Shown here in pieces: positions 18,805-27,104 of a stretch of 64,000 nt of DNA. The stretch lies in assembly GCA_963800475.1 (NCBI GenBank), contig CAWDAZ010000006.1, forward strand, positions 310,001-374,000, written 5' to 3'. Numbering within the stretch: position 1 is the stretch's first letter; each line of letters begins with the position of its first letter. The notes below the pieces were generated by a model. That model was not told the origin of the DNA and did not search any database. It saw only the letters and a program-made list of their open reading frames with translations. Source of the stretch: Palsa-465 sp963800475 (GTDB taxonomy: Bacteria > Actinomycetota > Thermoleophilia > Solirubrobacterales > Solirubrobacteraceae). The position numbers and the translations under genes were made by a program.

Positions 18805-19710
18805 CTAGGCGGCGCGGCGTCGCCGGGAGCCGAGGATCGCGTGCAGGCGCGCGGCCTCACGCTCGGGCCGGCTGCGCAAACGCCGCTTCGTGAGCCGGAC
18901 CGTCGCGACGCCGTGCTCGAGCATCACCGCGTCGCGCTCGCGGTCGTCCTCGAAGGCCTGACGGTCGTTGTGGAACTTCCAGCCGTCGCACTCGACGATC
19001 AGGCGCTCGGCCTCGAAGTACGCGTCGACCTCGTAGCCGTGGAGCCGGTGGTTGAGGCGGGGTTCCGGCAGCCCGAACCGCTCGCAGAACCTCAGCAGGT
19101 CGTCCTCGAACTCCGAACGCGTGGGGTTCTGGGTGGCTCCGGCATGCGGTCTCAACAGCGGGGCACCGGGTTGCAGCGGGAACCGAGCGGTCACGTCGGC
19201 GAGGTCCGCAAGGGTGATCAGCTCGGCCCGGCGCCAGTCGTTGACGGCGCGAGTCACCGATCTCGGGCGCATCCGGGGCGCGCAGTGCAAGAGCGTCAGC
19301 GCCGGGCTGGTGACCTTGATCCCGCGCACGACGGCGATGTCGCGGCGCAGCAGCCCGGTCATCCGGTGGATGCGGATCGCGGGCGGCCGCCGATCGCCCG
19401 CGACGACGACCTCGAACGGCTGGTCCCAGCGCTTCCAGAAGCCGTGCAGCGTCAGCCCCGAGCCGAACCCGAGCGCGGCGCGGTCGCCGCACGCGAGGAC
19501 GGCGGCGGCGGCGCGTTCGAGCGGCGTCGTGGGCGGACGGCCGACGGCGTAGACGCCGCGAAAGACGCGGTAAACGCGGCCGTGACGGACGCGCCAGCGG
19601 ATCGTGTCGTCGTCCCAGCCGACCGCCAGCAGCTGCGCGCGGGTCACGTTCCCGTGCTGCCCGCCGGCGATCTGGGCGATAACCCGGTCTATGTCCGAGT
19701 TTCTTCCCAC
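18805..19710 (-). CDS. AbiEi-type N-domain plus DUF559 endonuclease-like protein
   Basis: A 301-residue protein of a common actinobacterial family. The N-terminal winged helix (GNVTRAQLLAVGWDDDTIRWRVRHGRVYRVFRGVYAVG) is of the AbiEi antitoxin type. The C-terminal domain (from about residue 205) matches DUF559, a Vsr/restriction-endonuclease-like fold: EFEDDLLRFCERFGLPEPRLN, YEVDAYFEAERLIVECDGWKFH with acidic metal ligands. No toxin partner (AbiEii) is adjacent, so it does not look like a complete toxin-antitoxin pair. Start is GTG. Confidence 0.85.
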   Translation of the reverse strand: MGRNSDIDRVIAQIAGGQHGNVTRAQLLAVGWDDDTIRWRVRHGRVYRVFRGVYAVGRPPTTPLERAAAAVLACGDRAALGFGSGLTLHGFWKRWDQPFEVVVAGDRRPPAIRIHRMTGLLRRDIAVVRGIKVTSPALTLLHCAPRMRPRSVTRAVNDWRRAELITLADLADVTARFPLQPGAPLLRPHAGATQNPTRSEFEDDLLRFCERFGLPEPRLNHRLHGYEVDAYFEAERLIVECDGWKFHNDRQAFEDDRERDAVMLEHGVATVRLTKRRLRSRPEREAARLHAILGSRRRRAA

Positions 19711-19768
19711 GATGGCTTAGAGCGCGCACGGAGCAGAACTCACCCCCGACGTGGCAAAGTTGTTGCCA

Positions 19769-20980
19769 ATGGCCACGACAACTTCCCCCACAGACCTAAC
19801 TGACGAACAGAAGGCGATCACCGAGATGGTGCGCCAGTTCGCCGAAGAGCAGATCATCCCCAACGCCGAGCACTACGACCACGAGGACGAGTTCCCGGAG
19901 CCGATCGTCGAGCAGATGAAGGAGCTCGGCCTGTTCGGCGTCACGATCCCCGAGGAGTACGGGGGGATGGGGCTCGACCTGACGACCTACGCGATGATCG
20001 TCGAGGAGCTCTCCAGAGGCTGGATCAGCATCTCCGGCATCCTCAACACCCACTTCATCGGCTCCTACCTGCTGATGAAGTTCGGGACCGAGGAGCAGAA
20101 GCAGAAGTACCTGCCGCGGATGACGACCGGCGAGATTCGCGCGGCGTTCTCCCTGTCCGAGCCCGAGCTCGGCTCCGACGTCGCCGCGATCAAGACGTCC
20201 GCCAAGAAGCTCGACGACGACACGTACGAGATCAACGGCACCAAGATGTGGGTCACGAACGGACTGCGAGCCGGGCTCGTGTTCGTGCTCGTCCGCACCG
20301 ACCCGAACGCTGAGCCCAAGCACCGCGGCCTGACCTGCTTCATCGCCGAGAAGGAGCCGGGAGTCGCGAAGGGCACCGGCGAGTACAAGGGCTTCGATGT
20401 CCCGCCCCAGATCAAGAAGATGGGCTACAAGGGCGTCGAGTCCACCGAGCTCGTGTTCGACGGCTACAAGCTCTCCGCAGACCAGATCCTCGGTGGCGAG
20501 GACCAGGGGCTGAACAAGGGCTTTCCGCAGATGATGGACGCGCTCGAGCTGGGCCGGGTCAACGTCGCCGCCCGCGGCGTCGGCCTCGCCCAAAGAGCGC
20601 TCGAGCTCGCGCTTCGCTACTCCCAGGAGCGCAAGACGTTCGGCAAGCCGATCGCCGAGCACCAGGCGATTCAGTTCAAGCTCGCGGACATGGCCACCCA
20701 GGTCGACGCCGCGCGGCTGCTCGTGTACCGCGCCGCGCGGATGAAGGACACCGGCCTGCGTTCGGACATCGAGGCCGGGATGGCGAAGCTGTTCGCATCC
20801 GAGGCCGGTCGCTTCTGCGCCGAGGAGTCGCTCCGCATCCACGGCGGCTACGGCTACTCGAAGGAGTACGAGATCGAGCGGATCTATCGCGACGCGCCGC
20901 TGCTGCTGATCGGCGAGGGCACCTCCGAGATCCAGCGGATGGTGATCGGCCGCAAGCTGCTGCAGCGGCACAAGATCTGA
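19769..20980 (+). CDS. Acyl-CoA dehydrogenase
   Basis: A 403-residue flavoprotein that oxidises acyl-CoA to the 2-enoyl form. Seen: FSLSEPELGSD (FAD/substrate), IKKMGYKGVESTELVFDG, the RKTFGKPIAEHQAIQFKLADM helix and the C-terminal HGGYGYSKEYEIERIYRDAPLLLIGEGTSEIQ with the catalytic Glu. A GTG at 19751 is an in-frame alternative start; the ATG at 19769 is preferred because homology begins at TDEQKAI. The gene is followed by a strong terminator. Confidence 0.93.
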   Translation: MATTTSPTDLTDEQKAITEMVRQFAEEQIIPNAEHYDHEDEFPEPIVEQMKELGLFGVTIPEEYGGMGLDLTTYAMIVEELSRGWISISGILNTHFIGSYLLMKFGTEEQKQKYLPRMTTGEIRAAFSLSEPELGSDVAAIKTSAKKLDDDTYEINGTKMWVTNGLRAGLVFVLVRTDPNAEPKHRGLTCFIAEKEPGVAKGTGEYKGFDVPPQIKKMGYKGVESTELVFDGYKLSADQILGGEDQGLNKGFPQMMDALELGRVNVAARGVGLAQRALELALRYSQERKTFGKPIAEHQAIQFKLADMATQVDAARLLVYRAARMKDTGLRSDIEAGMAKLFASEAGRFCAEESLRIHGGYGYSKEYEIERIYRDAPLLLIGEGTSEIQRMVIGRKLLQRHKI

Positions 20981-20987
20981 TTTGAGA

Positions 20988-21020
20988 GGGCGCGCCCTTG
21001 GAGGGCGCGCCCCGTATTTT
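20988..21020 (+). terminator. Intrinsic terminator after acyl-CoA dehydrogenase
   Basis: Two copies of GGGCGCGCCC (20988-20997 and 21003-21012) separated by TTGGA form a perfect 10-bp stem, followed by CGTATTTT. It lies directly after the acyl-CoA dehydrogenase stop and abuts the stop of the opposite DUF1059 gene. Because each arm is itself palindromic, it may work in both directions. Confidence 0.85.
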
Positions 21021-21235
21021 CAGCTGGCGGCGGGCGAGCGCTCTGCCGCGTACGCCTCGGCGGGCTCCAGGTAGCCGCGTAGCTCCTCACGGAACTCGGG
21101 CGTGTCCTCGTGCCCGTGTACCGATGCGGCGTGCTCGGCGGCCGCCCGTAGGACCTCTTGTTCCTCGCCGATGATCACCAGCGAGCAGTTGCTCTCGCTC
21201 GGCACGGCGCGGCAGTCGGCCATCATCCGGCCCAT
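21020..21235 (-). CDS. DUF1059 family small protein
   Basis: A 71-residue protein fitting DUF1059: DCRAVPSESNCSLVIIGEEQEVLRAAAEHAASVHGHEDTPEFREELRGYL. The two Cys (DC near residue 8, NC near 17) and the His-rich HAxxxHGH block are the conserved features and could bind metal. An excellent ribosome site (AAGGAGG, 6 nt before the ATG) fixes the start, in contrast to the leaderless look of its neighbours. Function unknown. Confidence 0.85.
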   Translation of the reverse strand: MGRMMADCRAVPSESNCSLVIIGEEQEVLRAAAEHAASVHGHEDTPEFREELRGYLEPAEAYAAERSPAAS

Positions 21236-21315
21236 ATGCCCTCCTTCCTTCCGATCGTGCGCCGATCCTCCCGCGTCGGCGGGATCGAGTCAAGCTCGCG
21301 ACTAGACTCCGATGC

Positions 21316-21690
21316 CTGACCTCACCGTCGGACACCAAATCGCTGATCGAGACCGCGGTGCGGCGGTTCATGGAGGAGGTGCCGGCGCTGCAGCCGCTCA
21401 AGCTGGTCGTCGGGCTCGAGCTGCGCGGCGGCAGGGATCTTCAGCAGTACCGGGTCGAGCTGCCCGGACCAAAGGTCACCAAGGACATCGCCGCCGACGC
21501 CAAGGTCCGCATCGAGGTGCCGCGCGCGAAGTTCAACGAGCTGGCGACCAAAGGCCACGTCAAGGACTGGCGTGAGGCGTTCGCGCACGGCGACGCGAAG
21601 GCGACCGGGATCGATCAGGTGATGAAGCTGATCGTCCAGGTCGTCGAGCGCCACGAAGAACGCGGCCGCACGCGCAAGGCGAAGCTTTAG
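21316..21690 (+). CDS. Small SCP2-like protein, start uncertain
   Basis: About 124 residues. The pattern ADAKVRIEVPRAKFNELATKGHVKDWREAFAHGDAKATG followed by an amphipathic helix resembles a sterol-carrier-protein-2 fold, but the match is weak. The frame has no ATG before an in-frame GTG at 21358, which would lose SDTKSLIETAVRR, a helix that looks real. A CTG at 21316 restores it and sits 7 nt after a TAGACT hexamer, the spacing seen for other leaderless genes here. An ATG at 21312 is in another frame, so a one-base sequencing error is the alternative. Confidence 0.6.
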   Translation: MTSPSDTKSLIETAVRRFMEEVPALQPLKLVVGLELRGGRDLQQYRVELPGPKVTKDIAADAKVRIEVPRAKFNELATKGHVKDWREAFAHGDAKATGIDQVMKLIVQVVERHEERGRTRKAKL

Positions 21691-23486
21691 CGCGCCGCGG
21701 CGAGCCGCTCGGCTTCGGCGAGCTGCTCGTCGATCAGTGCGAGGCCGGAGTCCCAGAAGCCGGGATCCGTCAGATCGATCCCGACGATCGAGGCCAGTTC
21801 CTCCGGTGAGCGCGAGCCGCCGGCCGCGAGCATCTCCAGGTATCGCGGGACGAACGGCTCGCCCTCCTGGCGGTACCGGCCGTACACCGACAGCGCGAGC
21901 AGCTGCCCGTATGCGTACGCGTACACGTACCCGGGCGTGTTGATGAAGTGGGGGATGTAGGACCACCACATCGAGTAGCCGTCGGTGATCTCGACCGACT
22001 CGCCGAACAGCTCCGACTGGGTCTCGACCCACAGCTCGCCGAGCCGGTCGACCGACAGCTCGCCGTCGCTGCGGCGGCGCGTGTGGACGAGGTGCTCGTA
22101 ACGGTTCATCGCCATCTGGCGGAACACGGTCGCGATCGCGCCGTCGATCCGTTCGGCCAGCAACCCGAGCCGCTGCTCGTCGTCGGGGGCCTCGCGCAGA
22201 AGGCGCTCGAACACGAGCGTCTCGCCGAACACCGAGGCGGTCTCGGCGAGCGTGAGCGGCGTCGACTGGTGGAAGATCCCCTGAGGCTGCGCGAGCGCCG
22301 CGTGCAGTCCATGACCGAGCTCGTGGGCCATCGTCAGCACGTCGCGCCGGCGGGCCGTGAAGTTCAGGAGCACGTACGGGTGCACCGAGGGCACCGTGTA
22401 CGAGCAGAACGCTCCGCCGCGCTTGTGCGGCCGCGGCGGCGCATCGATCCAGTGCTCGTCGAAGAACCGGCGGGTGATGTTGCCCGCATCGGCTGAGAAA
22501 CCCGAGTATGTGTCGAGCACCAGCTCGCGCGACTCGCCGAACGAGAACGTGACGTCGGCGGAGAGCACCGGCGCGGCGCGATCGTAGTCGGCGATCCGCT
22601 CGACCCCGAGCAGCTTCGCCTTCAGCACGTACCAGCGCTGGGGAATGTCGTACCGGCGGCGGACCGCCTCGATCAGCGCCATCACCGACTCGTCGGACGC
22701 CTCGTTCGCGAGGTTGCGGCCCGCGAGCCAATGGGGGTAGTTGCGCAGCCGGTCCTCGACCGACTTGTCGTACACGAGCGTGTTGTAGATGAAGCCGCGC
22801 GTGCGAAGCCCGGGCTGGAGCGCCTCCGAGACCGCTTCAGCGGTCGTGCGGCGCAGCTCCCGGTCGGGCGACTGCAGCCGGCTCAGCGCGATGTCGAGCG
22901 TGACCTCGTCATCGTCGAGGTCGACGCGCAGCGCCGAGGTCAGCTCTCCGAACAGCCGCGCCCACGAGCCCTCCGAGGCGATCGACTTTTCCGCGAGGAT
23001 CTTCTCCTCGGGCTCGGAGAGCAGGTGAGGCCGGTAACGGCGCGCGCTTCGCAGGTGGTGGCGGCAGAAGTCGAGGCCGGGCGCGCCGAGCAGCTCGTCG
23101 GCCCGCAGGTCGTCGAGCGCCGCCCACTCGAGCTCGAAGAACAGCAGCTTCGTCTCGATCTCCGTGGCCCGCTCCTGGATGCGCTGCAGCAGCGCGCCGC
23201 GCTCCGGATCGGCGGTGTCAGTGGCGAACTGCAGCGAGGCGTAGGACCCCGCTCGCCCGACCAGCTCCGAGATCGCCGCCAGCTCCTGCATCGCCGTCTG
23301 CAGCCCGTCGGCGTCGAGCGTCGCGACCTGTCCTGCGTACGTCTCGTTGAACGTCGACGCCCGTTCGACGGCCTCGTCGAGCATCCGATTGGCGCCGTCG
23401 GCGCCTTCCCCGTCGACGAGCGGGCGGAGGTCCCATTCGGTGTCCTGGAGCTCCGGATCGGCGATCAGGTCGGTGGCCGTCGACAC
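21687..23486 (-). CDS. pepF: Oligoendopeptidase F (M3B zinc metallopeptidase)
   Basis: A 599-residue cytosolic peptidase. The zinc site is HELGH in TMAHELGHGLHAALAQ, with the third ligand in the ETASVFGE helix. FxxCSYTVPSVHPYVLLNF and the C-terminal GYVYAYAYGQLLALSVY helix are typical of PepF. It trims short peptides released by larger proteases. Start is GTG with a TAAGCT hexamer 8 nt upstream. It is divergent from ansA, 34 bases away, and overlaps the SCP2-like gene by 4 bases tail to tail. Confidence 0.95.
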   Translation of the reverse strand: MSTATDLIADPELQDTEWDLRPLVDGEGADGANRMLDEAVERASTFNETYAGQVATLDADGLQTAMQELAAISELVGRAGSYASLQFATDTADPERGALLQRIQERATEIETKLLFFELEWAALDDLRADELLGAPGLDFCRHHLRSARRYRPHLLSEPEEKILAEKSIASEGSWARLFGELTSALRVDLDDDEVTLDIALSRLQSPDRELRRTTAEAVSEALQPGLRTRGFIYNTLVYDKSVEDRLRNYPHWLAGRNLANEASDESVMALIEAVRRRYDIPQRWYVLKAKLLGVERIADYDRAAPVLSADVTFSFGESRELVLDTYSGFSADAGNITRRFFDEHWIDAPPRPHKRGGAFCSYTVPSVHPYVLLNFTARRRDVLTMAHELGHGLHAALAQPQGIFHQSTPLTLAETASVFGETLVFERLLREAPDDEQRLGLLAERIDGAIATVFRQMAMNRYEHLVHTRRRSDGELSVDRLGELWVETQSELFGESVEITDGYSMWWSYIPHFINTPGYVYAYAYGQLLALSVYGRYRQEGEPFVPRYLEMLAAGGSRSPEELASIVGIDLTDPGFWDSGLALIDEQLAEAERLAAAR

Positions 23487-23520
23487 GGCTCGGCAGCTTA
23501 TCGCTAGGGTCGCCGCCAGC

Positions 23521-24510
23521 GTGGAGCAGGCACTCGCTCAGCTGACCCGTCCGGTAAGGCTGCTCGCCGCTGGGGGAACGATCTCGATGCGCGGTAAGCG
23601 CGCGGTTCCGGCGCTCGACGCGAGCGGCCTGGTGAGCGAGGTTCCGCAGCTCGCGGCGGTGCCGAGCCTCGAGGCGGAGACGCTGATGAGCCTGCCGGCT
23701 GCGCATCTCAGCCTCAGCCAGGCGCTCGAGATCGCCCGCCGGGCGACCGACGCCGCGCGCGGCGGCGAGGGCGTGGTGATCACGACCGGAACCGACACGA
23801 TGGAGGAGCTGGCCGTGGTGTGCGCGATGTTGCACGGAGCCGAGGCGCCGATCGTCCTGACCGGCGCCAACCGGCCGGGTAGCGCTCCGGGCGCTGACGG
23901 AGCGGCCAATCTGATCGACGCGGTCGCGGTCGCAGGGTCGGCGGGCTCCGCCGGGCTCGGCGCGATGATCGTGTTCGGGGGCGAGATCCACGCCGCGATG
24001 ACCGTGCGGAAGGTCGACAGCACCGGCCCAGCTGCTTTCGGGTCGCCAAGCGCGGGCCCGGTCGGCCGAGTCGTGGAGGGCCGCGTATGGCTGCACGCGC
24101 GTCCGATCAGGCCGGCGCCGCTCGACGTCGCGCGGCTCGAGCACCGAGTCCCGATCGTGCCCTCGGTCCTGGGCGACGACGGGAGCGCGCTCCGCGAGGC
24201 GGCCGCTGCGTCGGACGGGGTGGTGCTGGTCGCGCTCGGTGCCGGCCACGTGTCGGCCGGGGTGCTCGGCGAGCTGCGGGACGCCGCCCAGCGGATCCCG
24301 GTGCTCGTGACCTGCCGTCCCGATCGTCCGTCGATGCTGTTCTCGACGTACGGGTTCGACGGCGCGGAGGGCGACATCCGCGCGAGCGGAGCTCTGTGCA
24401 CGCCGTTCCTGTCACCGGCTGCGGCGCGGATCGCGCTGCTGTGCTGCCTCGGCGCCGGGCTGACCCGCGAGGCCGCGGCCGCCGCGCTCGCCCCCTGGGA
24501 CGCGAGCTAG
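23521..24510 (+). CDS. ansA: L-asparaginase
   Basis: A 329-residue asparaginase/glutaminase-family enzyme. The first catalytic Thr is in LLAAGGTISMRG and the second in the VITTGTDTMEELA block; VLTGANRPGSAPGADGAANL is the dimer/active-site loop. No signal peptide is seen, so it is the cytosolic type. The GTG start at 23521 follows a TAGGGT hexamer by 10 nt. It overlaps the next, opposite gene by 4 bases. Confidence 0.92.
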   Translation: MEQALAQLTRPVRLLAAGGTISMRGKRAVPALDASGLVSEVPQLAAVPSLEAETLMSLPAAHLSLSQALEIARRATDAARGGEGVVITTGTDTMEELAVVCAMLHGAEAPIVLTGANRPGSAPGADGAANLIDAVAVAGSAGSAGLGAMIVFGGEIHAAMTVRKVDSTGPAAFGSPSAGPVGRVVEGRVWLHARPIRPAPLDVARLEHRVPIVPSVLGDDGSALREAAAASDGVVLVALGAGHVSAGVLGELRDAAQRIPVLVTCRPDRPSMLFSTYGFDGAEGDIRASGALCTPFLSPAAARIALLCCLGAGLTREAAAAALAPWDAS

Positions 24511-24878
24511 CCGGCGGCCTGCTCGGGCTGCGGGGCGGCCTCGGCTGCTGGGGCCGCGCCGTCTCCGTGGGCCTGCTCGGCGGCGGGCGGCACGGGCGCT
24601 GCGGGCGCCGTGTCAGCCGCCGCCGCCGCCTCAGCAACCGGCGCTGCGGCCGCCTGCTCCATGACCGGCGCCGTCGCCGCCTCGGCTACCTGATTGCCCG
24701 CCGCCTTTGCGGCCTGCTTGGCCTCCTTCGCCTGCTGCTTGACCGCCTGCGCGGCGATCTTCGTGTTCTTGCGCGCGCGGTGGTCGCGGATCGCGGTGAC
24801 GAGCTTCCATGGCAGCGTCACGATGAACAGCAACAGGGCAAATAGCCAAGCAATCGGCCGCGTGAGCAGGTAAATCAA
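24507..24878 (-). CDS. Membrane-anchored Ala/Gln-rich small protein
   Basis: A 123-residue protein with one N-terminal membrane helix (about residues 5-26, WLFALLLFIVTLPW), a basic stretch (RDHRARKNTK) and a long helical then disordered Ala/Pro/Gln/Glu-rich tail (KQQAKEAKQAAKAAG...). The charge pattern puts the tail in the cytoplasm. No family recognised. Its stop overlaps ansA. Confidence 0.6.
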   Translation of the reverse strand: MIYLLTRPIAWLFALLLFIVTLPWKLVTAIRDHRARKNTKIAAQAVKQQAKEAKQAAKAAGNQVAEAATAPVMEQAAAAPVAEAAAAADTAPAAPVPPAAEQAHGDGAAPAAEAAPQPEQAAG

Positions 24879-24955
24879 GGCGCACCCCCAGTTCGGAAAC
24901 GGAGCGCGATTGTTTCAACAGCCTTAAGGGAACGCAACCGGACGTCCGTCCACGA

Positions 24956-25399
24956 TCATCCGCCCGCCGCACGCCACCACAGCAGGCGATCGGGGACCAG
25001 CTCGAGCACAGGCCCCGAGGGGGTGCGTTCGCGGTACTGGAGGTAGCGCTCGCGCAGCGCTCCGATCGCTGCCGGCGCGTCAGCTGCGGCCGACACCCGC
25101 ACGGCGCCGAGCGCCTGCACCCACGCAAGCTGGGACCAGTCGTCCGCGTAGTGGTCCACGGTCAGCGCGGCCCGGGGGCGCGAGCGCAGCCATCGCACGC
25201 GCGCGAGGTCCTCGCCCGATCGCCGCTTGGGCTTGTCGTCGACGACGGTCACGAGCGCATCGCCGCACACCGCGAACACCACCGGGAGGACTCGCGGCGA
25301 ACCCTCGCCATCGAGCAGCCCGAGCCGCGCGACCCGGGCCGCGTCGAGCAGCCGGCCGGCCCACTCGGGGAGCTCGGCTACGCTTGCGCTCAAGCCCAT
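24956..25399 (-). CDS. PPOX-class F420/FMN-dependent split-barrel protein (TIGR03668-like)
   Basis: A 147-residue pyridoxamine-phosphate-oxidase-fold protein: RVARLGLLDGEGSPRVLPVVFAVCGDALVTVVDDKPKR, then a VRWLRSRPRAALTVDHYADDWSQLAWVQALG strand set. This pattern matches the Rv0121-type probable F420-dependent family. Its ATG overlaps the ATG of the divergent lipoprotein gene within a single CATG. A TACAGT hexamer lies 10 nt upstream, inside that neighbour's coding region. Confidence 0.88.
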   Translation of the reverse strand: MGLSASVAELPEWAGRLLDAARVARLGLLDGEGSPRVLPVVFAVCGDALVTVVDDKPKRRSGEDLARVRWLRSRPRAALTVDHYADDWSQLAWVQALGAVRVSAAADAPAAIGALRERYLQYRERTPSGPVLELVPDRLLWWRAAGG

Positions 25400-25874
25400 G
25401 AGGCTCCGAACTGTAGGACTGGCGCTGCTGCCGATCGCCGTCGTTGTCTCCGTGGTGGCGTGCGGTCAGCAGTCGACGACCCAATCCCCTGCCCTCTCGC
25501 AGCTGCCGCTGGTGGACGGCGCGCGGATCGTCACCAACGTGCGCGAGTGCGACAAGGGGGCGAATGCGTTCTGCGCGATCGAGCTGGTCGTCGTCGGTCC
25601 CAGGTACAAGAGCTCGGTCGATCTGGTGAAGGCCCAGCGCGCACGGCTGAAGGGGTCCGGTTGGACCGGGGTCGCGCCGGACGACGGCCAGCAGCGGGCC
25701 GCGGAGTCACCGGGCCAGAAGCTGCGGATCACCTACGCGACGGCGGCGGCGGACCTGCTCGGGATCGACCTCGAGTGGATCAAGCGTCCGCACCCGATCA
25801 CGCTCGCGCTCGCGAACGCGATGTTCGCGCGTTCGCCGGCTATGTCGATTCTTCTGGAGGCCGGCCCGGCCTGA
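25398..25874 (+). CDS. Predicted lipoprotein, unknown function
   Basis: A 158-residue protein with a signal peptide and lipobox (VVAC, Cys22). The mature part contains SSVDLVKAQRARLKGSGWTGVAPDDG, typical of small secreted actinobacterial proteins with a helix and a W-containing beta-hairpin, but no named family is recognised. The ATG overlaps the start codon of the divergent PPOX gene, and the 3' end overlaps the RNase D gene by 35 bases. Confidence 0.7.
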   Translation: MRLRTVGLALLPIAVVVSVVACGQQSTTQSPALSQLPLVDGARIVTNVRECDKGANAFCAIELVVVGPRYKSSVDLVKAQRARLKGSGWTGVAPDDGQQRAAESPGQKLRITYATAAADLLGIDLEWIKRPHPITLALANAMFARSPAMSILLEAGPA

Positions 25875-27042
25875 GCACGAGGCTGCGGTCGGGCCCGACG
25901 GCGATCTCGGTGCGGCCGTCGAGCAGTGCCCGCAGGTCGTCGCCGACCAGCTCCGAGCGCCATCCCTCGAGCGTTCGCACCGAGGGCGCCGGCTGGCTCC
26001 GTCGCGTCGCCGCGATGATCTGCTCGAGCTCGGCCCGCGAGGCGATCAGCTCGTACGCGAGCCCGGCGTCGAGCGCGCGCGCCCGCAGCAGCGCCTCGGC
26101 GAGCGCGATCAGCGGGGCGTCGCCGGGGTCGAAGCGATCGTGGCCGGCCTCGCGCGGGATTGGATCCGCTTCGCGGCCCGCGGCGATCGCCTCGAGGATC
26201 GCGTTGCCGCGGCGCCTGATCCCGGACGGATGGATGCCCCGGATCTGCTCGAGCGCGCGCAGGCTGGTCGGCTGGCGCTTGGCGGCCTCGACCAGCGCCA
26301 GGTCGGCCATCGTCGAGCCGACCGGCCGGTCCTCGGCGGCCGCGGTCCGTTCGCGCCACGCCGCGAGCTGCTTGGCGACCGCGCGGGCCCGGGGGTCGAG
26401 CTGGCCGACCCGCGGCAGTCGCTCCCACGCCGTCTCGGGGTCGCGCTCGTCGGTCGCGGGCTCGAGCCGGCGGCACTCCTCGCGCGCCCAGCTGAGCCGC
26501 CCGCTCTCCCCGAGACGCCGCTGCAGCTCGTCCGCGAGCTCCATCAGGTGCGCCACGTCCTCGGCGGCGTAGCTCAGCTGCTCCTCGGTGAGCGGGCGCG
26601 CGTCCCAGCGCGTATAGCTCGCGGTCTTGCCGACCCGCCGCCCGAGGATCTTGCTGAGCAGGTTTCCGTATCCGGTCTGGGCGCCGGCGCCGGCGAATCC
26701 GGCGGCGACCTGCGTGTCGAAGATGTTCGTGATCGGCTTGCCCCACACGCGCTTCAGGATCGCGACGTCCTGGCGGCCCGCGTGGAGAACGACCTCGATC
26801 TCGGGATCCGCCATCAGCTCGGCGAGCGGCGTTGTGTCGGCGCCGTCGAGAGTGTCGATCAGCTCGATCCGGACGCCGCCCGGCGAACTGGGGTCGTCGA
26901 CGACGATCTGGACCAGACACAGCAGCGCTCGGTAGCGCCCCTCGGACATGAACTCGGTGTCGATCCCGATCCTGCCCCGCTCGCGCCCGGTTGCCGCGGC
27001 GGCCGCCACGTCCTCGGAGGTGGCGAGCCGCCAGTCCGACAT
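25840..27042 (-). CDS. rnd: Ribonuclease D
   Basis: A 400-residue DEDD 3'-5' exoribonuclease for tRNA and stable-RNA 3' trimming. Exo I is IGIDTEFMSE, Exo II is LHAGRQDVAILKR and Exo III is YAAEDVAHLMEL (DEDDy). One HRDC domain is clear (about residues 205-285, LRALEQIRGIHPSGIRRRG); the rest of the C-terminus may hold a second. A TAGGGT hexamer lies 6 nt before the ATG. It is divergent from the Suf regulator gene. Confidence 0.93.
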   Translation of the reverse strand: MSDWRLATSEDVAAAAATGRERGRIGIDTEFMSEGRYRALLCLVQIVVDDPSSPGGVRIELIDTLDGADTTPLAELMADPEIEVVLHAGRQDVAILKRVWGKPITNIFDTQVAAGFAGAGAQTGYGNLLSKILGRRVGKTASYTRWDARPLTEEQLSYAAEDVAHLMELADELQRRLGESGRLSWAREECRRLEPATDERDPETAWERLPRVGQLDPRARAVAKQLAAWRERTAAAEDRPVGSTMADLALVEAAKRQPTSLRALEQIRGIHPSGIRRRGNAILEAIAAGREADPIPREAGHDRFDPGDAPLIALAEALLRARALDAGLAYELIASRAELEQIIAATRRSQPAPSVRTLEGWRSELVGDDLRALLDGRTEIAVGPDRSLVLRPGRPPEEST

Positions 27043-27090
27043 GGATCAACCCTACCCACGGTGAGGAAGAGAAATTCCCGACCCCCTTGG

Positions 27091-27096
27091 TAGGAT
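27091..27096 (+). promoter_or_regulatory. Candidate -10 element of the rrf2-sufCS operon
   Basis: TAGGAT sits 8 nt before the ATG at 27105, with no ribosome site between, so transcription should begin at or next to the start codon. The same hexamer with nearly the same spacing precedes the other Suf operon (37079-37084). No -35 match is obvious, which fits a promoter needing or opposed by a regulator. Confidence 0.5.
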
Positions 27097-27104
27097 ATGA
27101 GCCG

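Noticed and set aside
18805..19710. AbiE-type toxin-antitoxin system
   Set aside because: Only the AbiEi-like N-domain is present, fused to DUF559; no AbiEii nucleotidyltransferase gene is adjacent.
22161..22220. CGAACACGAGCG inside pepF as a possible second LexA box
   Set aside because: Only the left half matches CGAAC-N4-GTTCG, and it lies inside a coding region.
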